A stretch of DNA of 64,000 nt from Glossina fuscipes (GCF_014805625.2 NW_023998470.1:1113632-1177631), one strand, 5' to 3'. Positions 37,162-50,089 are shown, counted from the first letter of the stretch. Notes: generated by a model not told the origin, from the letters alone. Program-made: numbers and translations.

Positions 37162-38373
37162 CATGGACGGAGCAAGCTTCCAAATCCAACTTGATTCTTG
37201 ATTCGAAATATTTAACAGAGTAGTTGTCTTTGCTAGCTTTATTCGGATTTACCTTCACACCCTTAAAAGATATTTTTATATATAATTTAAAGCTTGCACT
37301 TCAGCATGTAAAAATCTCGCTTAATAATGCTTTAATTTTAAAACTAAATGCAGGAAAATTACTCTCTCTTGTCTAGTTGATGCACCTGATTCGTATTAGC
37401 CCTGAAAGCAACAATTTAAAGTCTCGCATTTGATTGTTTTTCAGTTTTTATTTATTTATTTTATTTGTTGTAATCAATTTTAAGGGCATTGCTCTCCAAT
37501 TTTAATGACTTCATCGGTATTTAGCTTTTATTTATTTGCTTTGTAAGTATAAATATTTGAGAAGGCTTTTCAGTAACAATCACATTTCTATTCATTGAAT
37601 TAGATCAAATAAAAATGAAAATTATAATTTAATATAATGTCCTACGTCTCTGCTGAATTTTCAATTACTTTTTTTTCTAAGATTATCTTATTTAAAATAA
37701 ATATCAAAACATACTCGCACAAGTGATGACTGTTTGCAATGCCAAGCAATTGATAAATTATACTTTTTTAGAAAATTAAAAAATGGACATTTATAAATTA
37801 TATTTTCCTTCATTTTTAGATTTTCAATTACTTCAGAGGCTTCTTTATGCCTCTGAATCTCGATTCCTATTTCTTTCCCTCTTGCGCAAATATGTTCAAT
37901 TTTCTTTCGTGTTTCTTTTTTTTAATAGTTTCCTCTTTTTAAAAACTTGGCTAAGATTTTAACTATGTCGTGCCAACAAGTACAGACTAATGCGACAATA
38001 TTGTTTATAATGCGTTGCCTTTTTCGTTACACTCAATGGACGCCACCGCCGCCACTTTCTGCAAAGAAACTTAACAACAACAACAAAACAATTGGAAAAA
38101 GCAAATATCTTTACAATTTGCCTTTTACTAAGCTCACACATAGATACATATATGCATACGTACATGCATTTGAAAGACACTTTTATTACCCTTTAAGTCA
38201 ACAACGACTCAACAAGAGCAATAAACATTCAAGACCTACACAAGTAAATAAATAGAATTGCAAACATATATAGCTGAGGCTGAATTTATATGTACATATG
38301 ATACGATGTGATTGCTTTTGGTTTATTATTATTTCCGTTATAACTTTTACTCTATACCATATATACATGCAAA
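37162..38373. other. Non-coding, simple-sequence-rich stretch
   Basis: From about 37,840 the DNA becomes rich in CAACAACAA, T runs and TATG words, like a fly intron. The 102-codon plus frame at 37,947 has no recognisable domain. Confidence 0.45.
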
Positions 38374-38374
38374 C

Positions 38375-38409
<35 letters not shown>

Positions 38410-38415
38410 ATATAC
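38374..38415. repeat. (TA)n microsatellite
   Basis: TA runs interrupted by AAATA. It is followed at 38,560-38,612 by a CTTTCTCTC-type pyrimidine run. Confidence 0.9.
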
Positions 38416-39075
38416 AATCTATAGATTTGTGAGCAACCATGTATGCGTGCGTACTGAATTTATATTCTAGTTTTACCAGTAGTTGGTGCATTTGGTGGTA
38501 CGTTATTTGTTTCTTTAGTTCTCTCCCTTCCTATGCCTCCACCCCTAATCACCTAGTCTATCGTTCTCTCTCTTTCTTCCACTCTATTTCTCTTTCTCTC
38601 TTTCTCTCACCCCTTGCCTCTTTTATTCATTCTCTTATTTTCGTTTTTTTTTTTTTGTGTTCAGATTATTTATGTGGTGATTAACTTCATGAGTTATTGC
38701 TAAAATTATCAAGTGTGTAATAAAAATGCTTTAGCATTTATTTCCTCAACTGCATTGCTTAGACAGCCATTACACTGTTATACATTTGTGTACTTATACT
38801 TGTAGTAGTATGTTAAAGCCAAGTCAGCATTTGTTGGTAAACATTTTCAATTTTCCCTGCGACATTTACGAGAGCGAATGACTGAGATAAGAGAAAAAAG
38901 ATTTCTCGCTTGAAAGAAAAAAAAAAGTATGCATTTCATTTGAAAAAACTATATGCTGGTTTTTTTCTCCCTTAAGCTCTTGAAAGTTCATTTTAATTTA
39001 CATATTTATAATCTATTATATGAAATTATTTTTGAAAAATTTTAGCTAAGACAAAACACGCAATCAGTTAGATTA

Positions 39076-39440
39076 AATTAGGTTATGTTAATTATACATC
39101 AAAAGCTTTTGGCTTTTCATCATAAAATTTTGGTCTAAACAACAACAACAATTAAGTTATGTTTCGGCAAAATTCGTCGGTAATCAAAAAAAGTTTTATA
39201 TTATGAATAAACCTTATGCACGAATATTTTAGAATGCTTAGAAAATGTTATAAAATTCTTAGGAAATTGAAAAAATTTTATATTCCCATCGAAAATAAAT
39301 GTTTACGTTAGTTACACCTAAGAAGACGTAAAGTAAACTACAAGCAATGTAGATAATTAAAAAAGTTTCATTCGCCCACAAAAGCAAATGGTTAGGTTAT
39401 GTTAATTATATTTCAGAAGCCCCAAAATATGCTATAAAAT
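39076..39440 (+). repeat. Diverged direct duplication, ~312-bp period
   Basis: TAGGTTATGTTAATTATA at about 39,080 recurs exactly at about 39,392. Both are followed by (T/A)TCA.AAGC, and a TATAAAATT word comes about 30 bases later. It may be a short tandem duplication or two copies of one dispersed repeat. Confidence 0.4.
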
Positions 39441-40189
39441 TCGTGTATAGCTAAATAATTTTATACTTCAACACATGAAGTTAAGGTTAAATCCTTATTG
39501 AGATTTTTTTTTTTCTTTTTAAATCATTAAAATATAAAAAATACATCTGAGCAGCGTGTATCTAGAAACGTGAAGGGTTGTGTTCTAATTACGTCAGTGT
39601 GAGAGTAATATCTCTTAGTTTGCCATTATGTGTCACTTATATACATTTATGTATGTCGTATGTAATTAAATTTGCACTTTCTTCCGATGCTCTGTTTACT
39701 AATGGCACAAAGGCAAAGGACTGAGCTAACTAACTTCTGCTCTGCTAGGAATAGACCGCTTGGGCGTAAGTCATATTAATAAACGAAACGAGCTAACTTT
39801 TGCATTTTTCAGGCGTGATATTTTTATAAAATTCAAATAATAGAAACAAGTTCGAGTCGGATAAGAGTCGTTGAACATTTCGCGCAAAAGGCAAACCGAT
39901 GTAAGATATTCGCACATCGCACTTCAACCAAACTAAACTCTTCTTGATAACTAAGATTTGTACAAATCACTTAAAAAAATCAAAAGCCAAAACATCGCAC
40001 AGTCACGGCTTAGCAAATAGAGCCTAAAACACTTTCCTATGCAGAGAGGAAGAATTTTAAATTTTAAAAATTTCAATTTTTTTAATGAAAAGTAGCATAA
40101 ATACTAAAGTAAGACAGAACCCACCATTAAATAGGTTTCAACAAATCGCTTAATACAATTATTCATGTAATGACTTTTCAAAACAAATA

Positions 40190-40400
40190 GTCGAAAAAGT
40201 GGCCCGATCCAAATCACTTTCAATAGCGTTTGTCCCTAAGCCAAAACAATTCGTTGTATCCAATTTCATCGAAATTGCTTCACGCAGAAGAAAGTAAAAC
40301 GGACGAACGGATAGACGGACAAACTTAGGCAGAATAAAAAGTGGGTCTATCTCAAGTGCTTTTAAGTGTTGACTACATACAACACAACTTGTATACCCTT
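40190..40400 (+). repeat. Copy of the GGACGG repeat family
   Basis: The modules run in order: CACTTTCAATAGCGTTTGTC (about 40,217), AATTTCATCGAAATTGC (about 40,262), AACGGACGAACGGATAGACG (40,298-40,317), and GTGGGTCTATCTCAAGTGC (40,340-40,358). The right TIR is degraded. It is clearly homologous to 43,322-43,670. Confidence 0.6.
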
Positions 40401-40764
40401 GCATCAAAAGTGATAGAAGATGTTAAAGCAGAGGCTGCAGTACAAAGGTGAACAAGTAGTAAAAGGAGAGACTGTAATACAAATGTAAAGTAAACGTAAA
40501 CGAGCGTAGATTTCTAGTAGCTTTGTGTAATAAATAATTTCGCTGGAACAGCTAAAGGTTTGCTTTTAAAAGATTTTCAAGCGCCTGAATCCGATTGGTG
40601 TTGTCGAAACTTTCTCGACAATGACGACTGGTTTCATAAAGTCATTAAAATAAACCTTTAAGTTTATATATTGTTTTTAAAAAGTATCAACTTTGACATT
40701 AAGAAGTAAAATTAATGATATATATACAAAAATAGTAGCAGTAGTATAATGTACTCAAAAATTC

Positions 40765-40891
40765 TGGTACTTACATATTAACGCCACCGCGGCAAAATAT
40801 TATTATTAAAATATTATTATTGTTATAATTTTATTATATCATTTATTATTTATTATTATATTAACGCAGTGGCGTTAATACGTAAGTGCCA
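40765..40891. mobile_element. Hairpin MITE-like element (127 bp)
   Basis: The arms TACTTACATATTAACGCCAC (in 40,765-40,787) and its inverted copy at 40,869-40,891 pair at 21 of 23 positions. Both mismatches are transitions. The interior is TTATTATTAAAATATT-type DNA. Terminal inverted repeats around an AT-rich core with no frame suggest a small non-autonomous element. No target-site duplication is obvious. Confidence 0.5.
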
Positions 40892-40999
40892 ATATTCTTA
40901 ATAGAACTTTAAAGTCCTGCGATATGCTTTAAAGTTTACATCTTTAAATTAAATAAAAAAAGGAAAATATTAAGCCTTTCTATCGACTTTTTTTCTTTC

Positions 41000-42469
41000 A
41001 TTAAAATATCACTCAATCCTTTGTTTGTAAAATATACGATTGCTGTTGTATATAAAAAAACAAAAAAAAACAATGTTTACAAAACTTTACATAGAAAGGT
41101 TTTTAAAGCCCACCTTTCGCTCTTAAGATACGTTTGTTGGCCTGTTCCTTTAAATACTTTATAGAGAAAGGTAGCTTCAACGATAAAATTAAAAGGAAAT
41201 AAGATTATTTTATTTATATTTCAAAGCAACAGTTGTTATCGGGAGAAGCGCCTTCGTAATAATTAATATACTTTTCCTTTTAAACGCTTATGCATTATGC
41301 ACAAAGTTAATAATCAAATAAATACAAAAGCCACCTTTCAATAGGAATTTGCTGAATTCTTTCTTAGAATTACTTTCTTTTGACTTGTTGCTACTTATCG
41401 GCAGTTCATATGTCGCGTGTTTATCACTTTTAATGCCATTACAATTGATATTAGAACGCGACATTCAATTAACTGAGCCTTTCGTAAAATTAGTTAAGTA
41501 ATAACACGACAGTGCTTATGATGAGATGTTTTCTCAAACACACAAAAAAATAAACAAATGCAATCCTATCAAATAATGGTTTTAATCGCTCCAGCCGACG
41601 GAATAGAAAAATCACATAAATGGTAATAATCAGAAGAAGAAGAGTATGCGAAATGTATTGAATAGCTGCCTCATCATTATTATGGCAGTGTAAGAATTAC
41701 AAGGGCACAAAGAATGTAGAATGTAGAAACTTAACGAAACGGAAGTCACGTCACCCTCAATATGTTTAACTACGAATGTTACATCTGATATTTGAAGTAT
41801 TATTTTAAGGTCAAATCAACACAATAAACTTCAATCTATATATATATATATATATATGGCGAAAGAAGTAACGGTAGATCTCGCCACGCAAAACAAGTAA
41901 TTTCAAGTGACGTCAGATCGATTCGCATATGATATAACATAAAAACTTAATATATAAATGCCCGCCCGATAGATGTCAATTTAGATTGGTCCGTTTGTCC
42001 GTCGATCTATTAACGAAAATCAAAGTTGAAAAACTTCAAATAAAAAGTCAAAATATCGGACAAACATTGCCTTTCTATTCAATGGATAAAATTTTTAAAA
42101 TCCTCCACCGTAAGCCGAATACGCCGGAAATATTAGTATATGATATTGTTTGCTGAAATGAAGAGGGATTACTGTATATTCACAGGTTACGACAACCGAC
42201 CACAATTGCAGTTTTAAACGAGCGAGCCCGCTATTAAATTTTGCACTTGATTCTTGCTTCTCTTCTATTTATATTTTTTATAATTTATCTTTTACAGCTA
42301 CTTTTTATTATTTATTTTTTTACATTAATATTTGTCACTCATATTTTGTTTGTTTTTAATTTTTATCATTTATTATACCTTACATCGGTGGTGGTATGGG
42401 GCATATTAAGTTTGTGCGGACGTATTTAACGCGCAGAAGAGCTTAACGTAGCCCGGCCTTTTATTATTT
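41000..42469. other. AT-rich non-coding stretch
   Basis: It contains a (TA)n run at 41,837-41,858 and a GTCCGTTTGTCCGTCGATC piece near 41,988-42,006 that may be a fragment of a dispersed repeat. No gene is recognised. Confidence 0.45.
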
Positions 42470-42640
42470 GTTTTGATCTTTCGATGAAACTTGGTACGCT
42501 GACTTGCTTTGGCCCAACGACGGAGGCTATGGAGAATTGTTTGGATCTTCCACCATACCCTATATAACGCTCTGCTTTGAAAAGTCGTTATATGGAAAAA
42601 GATTGCAATTTTCAAAAATTCTGGACGACAGAGGCTAAGT
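42470..42640 (+). repeat. Old dispersed repeat fragment
   Basis: GATGAAACTTGGTACGCTG, then AATTGTTTGGATCTTCCACC and CCTATATAACGCTCTG, is in the same order as a GAAATTTGGTA..AATTGTTTGGATCGGACCA..TATAGC repeat that I recall from many fly genomes. The match is from memory and diverged. Confidence 0.35.
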
Positions 42641-43321
42641 AATAGCATACCGGCATTCTAAATTAAAACAAAAACTTTGCATCGATTGGGGAAATTTTTT
42701 GAAGCCTCCAACCAAAATTAAGGTTTAGATCAGAAAAAGGTCTAATTAGCAATTCAAAATAAAACCAATTAACTAAACCAAATGTGGACCATCCCGGCCT
42801 ATTTTGTGAATCCTACTTTATACAAAGACATTTACGAAAAGTAAGCCCTTGCAGCGCAACAAAGTGTAATTTTTAACACTTAATGACCGAAATAGCTGAA
42901 AACGATTAGATCTTCGGCAGTAAAATTAAAGTTTGTAAGTGTGTACTACCTCAGGCAGCATTATGGGCCCCATATGCCCCATTAATGCGCGCTTGAAAAG
43001 TGTACCTTTGCATAGAAACAAGATTTTATTTTTTGTATTCTAAGCCAAAAATAAGAATTGTGGTAGGTAATATGACGTAGAGCATTGAATAGCGGCCTGG
43101 CCCAACTAACTACAAAGTTTTTATTTGTTTTTTCATTTATTTTTTTCATTTGTTCTTATTAATTTATTATTTACGTTCAGTGATAATAATTCTAGCTGTA
43201 TTTCATAGCAAATATAGCTTTCTTGCTGTTTTATGGCCAAGTAGCAATCCGCTAGAATACAATAAAATAAATATACACAAGAAGTAAATGCATTACAATG
43301 GCGCACGGCCCTACGTTAAAT

Positions 43322-43670
43322 CCCCTACACTACTTTATTTAAATCAGTTATTTGTTCAAGAAAAAGTGATCTGATCTGAACCATTTTCAAAAGCGTTGGA
43401 CTTTAGGCCAAATTTCATCAGAATATCTTCAAGCGATCGAAAAGATGTCCGATGCGAACCATTTTCAATAGCGGTCGTTCTTGAACCAAATTTAATTAAA
43501 ATATCCTAAAAATTGCATACAAGAAAACAAGGTGGAAAGGCAGACAGTGGGACAGGGGAACAGATGGGATTAGATAGAATAAAAGGCTGATCTATCCCAA
43601 GTCCTTCTGGATATTGCTCACATCCACGCAAGCTTAAGATACGCTTACGTTACAAATGGTGTAGGGTATA
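43322..43670 (+). repeat. Near-complete TIR/GGACGG family copy (349 bp)
   Basis: It begins CCCTACACTACTTTATTTAA. The module AACCATTTTCAA(A/T)AGCG occurs twice (about 43,379 and 43,459). A degraded GGCAGACAGTGGGACAGG core follows, then GCTGATCTATCCCAAGTCC, and it ends GGTGTAGGGTATA. The ends are inverted (CCCTACAC and GTGTAGGG). No coding frame is present. Confidence 0.65.
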
Positions 43671-43999
43671 ATAAGAACATTTGATAGACTTATTGGTTAT
43701 TTGAAGTATTTTCTGTAGGCACTCCACGTCAGTTATTCAATCTCTCATTAAGTAAATCTGTAATATTTACTTAATAAAATTTTTTACAAATGTCAGTGGC
43801 AATATTATATTTTTTGCAAGTCCGTTTTTCATTTGAAAATTTTTACTTTCATTTTCATTTATCCAAAGGGCATAGATGCCCGCATAAAAACTCATTAATA
43901 TTGTTTAAAGGTGATAGGAAAAAGTTTGGACAGATTCTTAAACAACTCAATGTTCATGCTTACTGTGCGTAAGTAAACATACGTTAATACATTACTGCT

Positions 44000-46137
44000 T
44001 GATCCAATAATATATGGAAGTATTGTCCACCACAAAATTGTGACTTTTAATAATTAAATGCTGGGTACGATCTTTAACAATATTTGTCGTAAGGAATCGT
44101 TCAACTATCAATAAAATCATAATATGATAAAAACCAATGAAACCTAAAAAAAAATATTATCTGTTGCTGACCTAGCTTCCTCGATTATCTGCTTAACTTG
44201 ATGAGTTAATTGTTATCTTTGCGACTGGCGTTTGGCTTTACTTTATACATTCATACAATTCGTTCGTAAGGTTTGCGGGATTCTAAGATTTCTGAAACAT
44301 AACCTCAAATCTAAATCTGGTAAATATATATTTAGCCTCGCACATAAATTTGCTTGCTAAAAACAATTATTTGGTAGAAAAAATAATTATTAAAAAATAG
44401 GGTGGATTAAGAAGAGTGCCTTTGAGATATCAAACAGACATGTCAAATAGTTTTGCCCACTTAGTTGTGTTTCTTCCGTTTAGTAAAATTGGAAAAAGCA
44501 TATATTGACCCAATGTTTATAAAAAAAGGTTTTATTTGACAGAAAACTTGCGAGAATATGAAGAAGAAGATGCGACTTCTCCCTGTGGAACAGTAAGGAA
44601 TTTTTATTACTACAGAAATCAATAATATAGCGCAAGATGTGGCAATGAAGGACCGATTGGTTGAAGATTATTTAACCTGAGATCTAAGTAACTCACACGA
44701 TTTTGTCAATAAGATATGAATCAATATTTTGGATATAAGAAATTTTCTGACAAAGTCGGCGTTGCATTTGTTAACTACCGAACAAAAACGTTTTCAAGCA
44801 CGCGCTTTCTGACTTATTCTACACAAATTTAATTGAATTTTACACGTGGATCTTTAACAACTGAGCTTACCACTATAACCTAGCACTGAAATAGTTCAAT
44901 AAAGTATGTTGTAAGTGTGTAAAATCATTGTGACATTACAATTTCTTCTTTTTTTTTTTTCTTTTTTTGGGTACGAGAGGAATTTTCTTCATTGATTACC
45001 TGAAAATCGGTGAAAAAAAATAGCAGCAGAGCAGTATTGCAACCTTCTTCGTAAGAAAAAGTTTGACTTGCACGAGAGAAAAATCAATTATCGTCGACAC
45101 AAAGCTACAATGCTTGCAATCTCTCAAAGAGGTTGAAGTGTTGTTGTTCAACAATAGTTTTCTTTTGCCAAAACAGACAGTTGAGGCATCAACAAATAAT
45201 TGCTAAACTTTGATGCATAAAAAATAACTGCTTTAACCATTACTATTTTGGAGGTTATCTCTCCTAGGCACAACAAGAAATGCATCGAACTTGGCTTGGA
45301 AAAGCAAGGGAAAGAACAAATAATTGTATTAAGTCCATTAAATCCGCTCAATTGAATTGAAACTATATCAATTAATTTTATGCTCTAATTATATTATTAA
45401 AACTCAACATCATTATTAATAGTTTTAGAGAATCGTGTGATGCGACTAAAGGGGTGTGTTTGAAAAGTTCATTACAATATCCACAACTCAATGTAACATC
45501 TCATACCAAGCTCACAAGAAGCAATTTCTTATCCGCTAATCCTCCTAACTGATAGATTACGAAAAAAAAAAAAAAATTTATATAAATATTAAAAAAATTT
45601 TTCTTCGAAGCGTAGAGTTAACTCTTTGAAAGACTTTAAAAAAATCTTTATTATTAAAATTTTGCGCTATATAAGGTATAGAAACTTTACGAACAAAATT
45701 AAAAATTTTCATAATAGAATAATACCTTAGATATACAAAATATATTAAGTATTAAAACAAACCGTTCAACACTAGTCAGCCTTGACCTTACTTTTGAGAC
45801 CTGTTGAGAAAACTTTTTCAATTTTTTAACGAAAGCCATTAAGCAGTAAACGTAACCACTTTACCAGAAAACAAAAAACGCAACAAAAAAGTAAAAAGAA
45901 TCAAAAAGCGTGGAGAAATAGGAGAAAAAGGAAAAATAAGAAAAAAACTTCAGTGGAAGAACTAGTTAAAATTTAATTAAATAAACAATTCACTCGGGCC
46001 AGAAACTCAAAAGCTTAACTAAATTTTTGTAGTTAAGCTAACTTTGATTTCTTGGCAAAAGAGCAATAAAAAGAAGAAGCAGATCCGTCCAAGCATTTTT
46101 TTGAAAAAATTTAAATAAAAAGCAAATAGAAAACGCT
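44000..46137. other. AT-rich non-coding stretch
   Basis: It has A runs at 45,560-45,575 and an A-rich segment at 45,870-45,960. No gene is recognised. Confidence 0.5.
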
Positions 46138-46420
46138 ATAGTGAGCCATGGGCCACCCTGCAGCACCCTACACTTATTCATATAACGAGTTTTCAAAGTA
46201 GGGCTTTCTATGGGAAACGCATTTTCAATGCAAATATCGTCACAATTTGTCGGAAATTGTGGGTGCGAGTGCAGCTTGAACACAAGAATTCAAGATGAAC
46301 AGAAGCCCAGACAAAAAGTTATTCTAAATCAATCGGTTTAAGGAAAGATAGGTCTATACCAAGGTCATCTGGTTGATGGTGTAGGGTACAGCAATAATGA
46401 GCTGGAGGTGTAGGGTATAG
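46138..46420 (+). repeat. Copy of the TIR repeat family with duplicated right end
   Basis: It opens near GCAGCACCCTACACTTATTC (46,160-46,179). It carries ATAGGTCTATACCAAGGTC (46,349-46,367) and GTGTAGGGTA at 46,380. The terminal word GAGGTGTAGGGTATAGCAA is then repeated at 46,405. The GGACGG core is not recognisable. An 81-codon minus frame overlaps and is discounted. Confidence 0.5.
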
Positions 46421-46914
46421 CAAATAGTAAACAAAATTATTTTTAAGAGTTAAAAAATGCAAATAACAATAACAATAAAAACAATAAGATGTACCTATAG
46501 AAGAAAAGTTAAACTTTTTTCTGGGAATAAATTTGGGAACCCTAGTTGGGAAAACCCGGCAAAACTATGAAAGATTTCGAAATTTTCTTCGCTTATAAAG
46601 GTCTAAAGACATTGTCTCATTCATTCGTACTCTGTGTGTTTGACAAAGGACTGAACTGATATATTTTTTCCAGAATGTCTTCACTTCTTTTCTGATAATC
46701 CAGTTACTACTTGAACTTTAAAAAGAGCTTAACAAACTACTACGCAGATATTAAGAATTAGCTTCTTTTTCTATAACTCAAATGGTTTCTTACCAATAAT
46801 GAGAGTTTTCATGCAGAAAGTTTAGCGAAATTAGAAGAACAATTTTTTTTAATTCATTTTTTATTTTTTTATTCATTGCATAAAATTGAAAAATGTTTAT
46901 TAAGCCCTTCAACC

Positions 46915-46926
46915 TTTTAGGTAAGA
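46915..46926 (+). promoter_or_regulatory. Juxtaposed acceptor/donor, possible recursive splice site
   Basis: CCCTTCAACCTTTTAG|GTAAGAATG joins a pyrimidine-rich 3' splice site directly to a GTAAGA donor. That is the form of fly ratcheting points in long introns. There is no independent evidence that the window is transcribed here. Confidence 0.2.
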
Positions 46927-47389
46927 ATGCTTGCCTTACTCTACTTTAGTTTTTGACAACGAACGAAAGGAAAAACTTTACTAATATAATGTTTGCAATG
47001 AATGAATGAAGGAAAACAAGTTTTATATGTTGTGACAACCGAAACGTGCATAAATCCTCAAGCGCATGAAATGCTTAAAAAAAATTAAATAAAAAAATTT
47101 TATTCCTCTTAAGGCGAATTTTGAATGCTTGACTTTTATATTTTGTTATTTTGAATTAAAAGAATTTTGATTTCCAGGTCAGAGTCCAATTTACCCCAAA
47201 CTGTTAAATGTTTTTGAGAAAACTTTCAAATTTTAGAAGAATGGTTATCAAATTTCAAGCAGCAAACTCTTAGAGATCTCCTTTTGCTTCATCTCGAACA
47301 TGTTCTAGCCAATCTAGGTATGCTTGCAGATCGTTCCCATCGATCTGTGGACCTTAACCGCCAATATTTATAGCGAGTTTCGCTTTCGA

Positions 47390-47465
47390 GTCACCACCGC
47401 GAATAAAGGACGGACGGGTAGATGACCAGGCAAACAGGCGGTAGAACAGGAGGCAGACTAGTCGA
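47390..47465 (+). repeat. GGACGG family fragment
   Basis: AAAGGACGGACGGGTAGATG is followed by further CAGGCAAACAGGCGG units. It is the core module only. Confidence 0.45.
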
Positions 47466-49388
47466 AAATATGCATATATTTTGATAATTTTGAACTTATA
47501 ACCACTCAGCTGTGCATGCGTCTAATAGAATTTTTTATTTATTATGAAAGATATGAAGAAATGTTTTACAATTCTTTCGATTGTAGATACAAATAAAAAT
47601 AAAAATAAAGGTCAAAACTCAACTGTAAGATGTAGGTTAAAAAGGAAAAATATTGACTTGGCTTGAGTTACAGCAAAAACCGTAAACAAGTAGCATCAGG
47701 CAAAAGCAAAAGCAATCAGCCAGGAAAACTGATTACATTTGTTTTATGAATAAATTACACAAGTAGAACGACATGAAGAAATATCGTTATTTCAAAAAGA
47801 AAAAAAAAACATTTTTTTTATAATAAATATAAAAATTTCTTTTTTGATATTTACTTTTATTCTAGCAGCATCTTATCCTATGTTTTTCCTCTTGAAGAAA
47901 AATCTTTGAGAATTCTTTGCATTCAGTTCTGTGACACTGCATTAAAAGTCGCTATTATTATTTTGTTTATGAAGTGAGCCTTTAAACTTTAATTCACAAT
48001 CTTAGCACATTTAATTTTGTGTGGAAATATATTTAATAATTTTTGAAATTTATTCTCATTTTTTTATATTATTCCATAGAATTTATTAAAGAAATTTTTT
48101 TCAATATTTTTTTTTGTTTTTTTTTTTTTAATATTTAATGGTTTCCACAAGCGTTATAATTATGCAGGACAAAAAAAAAGGATCACACACATCGCTTGCC
48201 ACCGTACCGTTATAAGCAACGTTCATTTTACATCTACTGACAAAACACTATAACTACTTTTTAACCATCATGAAAATACGCATAGATTTTCAGTCTTTCG
48301 GCGTGCGTGAGTATGTATGTACTAATGCTACTTCTCATTTCCTTTACGAACTTTAAATATTAAACCGCAAACGACACAATTTCAAGAGTAGAAAACATAA
48401 TTTTCGAATCTATTATTACTCATAATAATGTGTAAGAAATGTCTAGAGAGAGACGTAGAGAGAGAGAAAGTGAGAGAGAAAAGCATAAGGGTAATATCAT
48501 AAAAAAGAAAATATTTTTAGATTCAAAAATGAGAGAGAGAGAAAAATGAATTCGAATAGTCCTTATTATGTATACATTTCAAATTACGAAATGAAATATT
48601 ATTCAGTTATTCAGTTATTCAGTTCATTTAGAAAGAGAGCAAGCAAGAGAGTGTTCGAAATAATAAACAATAGGATAGGAGCTGTTGATATAGCCTTACG
48701 AAAGTGCTCTTTATTCGATAATCCTTTTCGAAACAGAAGAGCAGCTCTCTATCGAAAGAGAAATATTTATAACAGTTTGTTTGTCTTTTCTTTTTTGTTG
48801 TTTTTAGGTTTTGAAACACTATCCTAGAACAACTCGATAAAAAGAAAATGTATTTACCATATGGAATATGCTACGATCAAATTTGTATTGAAAGTCAATT
48901 TGTCATCGTTTTAGTGCATAATAAACCATGAATAGTAGGCATCGAAAGTTAGAGGACTAGTAAAAAGAACTTATTTATCTTCCATTACTTCTCTCTTCTT
49001 CTTGTCAGAATAGTCGAATTATAGTAATTTTATAACACGTGTAAAACTGGATTGTCACACTTTTGCCTTCTGAGACATGCACACATCCTATTGTCTCTAA
49101 CTAACTAAACATCTCAATGTTAGTTTCGCGGGTCATCGTTCATCTTTCCTCGGATACCAAAAATAAGACCTAACATATATTGCTGTCGAACGAAAATATA
49201 ATATGCAACGCGAAGATTTCTTCCTCTATCTTGCTCGGAAATCAACATAATTTGCATTCTTCTTTAGACGGAAGCATTCTATGTGTGTGCAAGATGAATT
49301 TTTTCTGTTTGTTGAAAATCCTTGCAGTTTGCTAAACACAAGAATAAGATCTTAATTCAATTTTATTAATGCAACTAGCCGCTCATCT
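47466..49388. other. Non-coding stretch with GA repeats
   Basis: GAGAGA-rich segments occur at 48,444-48,480 and 48,529-48,545, and there are three tandem copies of an ATTCAGTT octamer at about 48,601-48,624. No gene is recognised. Confidence 0.5.
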
Positions 49389-49562
49389 TTACGTGGACGT
49401 GCTAAGATACCCTTGGACTTCATCAAAACGAAGACCAAACGTTTTACTCGAATTTGCTGCAATATCAGCCTCGTCCGAAGGTGTGGCATACAATGCGTTG
49501 TTGTTATAAAAGGCTAAATATTTAGCAAAACCAAAAGCTTGTCCATTGCCGTCCACAAATAT
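49389..49562 (-). pseudogene. Possible degraded coding fragment, minus strand
   Basis: The minus strand is open for 57 codons ending at TAA (49,389-49,391). Its residues include IFVDGNGQAFGFAKYL, ATPSDEADIAAN and KTFGLRFDEVQGYL. This is balanced, protein-like composition, unlike the repeat-driven frames elsewhere. Directly upstream is an in-frame TAG, beyond which the frame continues (KVCHIFGQGE). A second protein-like patch lies at about 49,720-49,770 on the same strand (DLGRTWAFIWGQG). This could be an old gene or transposon piece broken by stops. No family is recognised and there is no start codon. Confidence 0.25.
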
Positions 49563-50089
49563 CTATTCTCCTTGTCCGAAAATATGGCATACTTTTGCAA
49601 TTTTAATTAATAACAAACAAAAACAAATAAAAACACTCGGATTTGCATAAAGCAGTTCGCGTAATTAAATCCTTAATTTAGAGTAGCGATAAATTACTAA
49701 AAATTATACCTTGTCCCCATATAAACGCCCACGTTCTGCCTAAATCAACCAATGTGTCGTAAACAAAGCAAAGTACTTCGAATCCCTCTTATGAACCAAT
49801 TTTCATCATGCAACATTGAGAGTTAGATCTTTTGGAGCTTAGTATTCAAGGACCCTCGTATACGGGCTGGAGTCGAAAAAATTGATCTACGTGATCCAAG
49901 TTTCGCAAAGTTTCTATAGAAACAGCAATCTTTAAGCGTTCAAAAAATGTCCCCATCCACTCCAAATTTGCCGAAGTCAATTCAGAATGCCGAAATACTA
50001 TTACGCGGCGATTTTCGTTGAGATCTTTTGGAAATTGCAGTTATTTTCATATGTTAGCGCTTTTTTAAAATAAGAGATGATATGAAGAG

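Noticed and set aside
39080..39410. TTAGG-type telomeric repeat (GGTTAGGTTATG)
   Set aside because: There are only one or two TTAGG units at each site with no array, and higher flies lack TTAGG telomeres.
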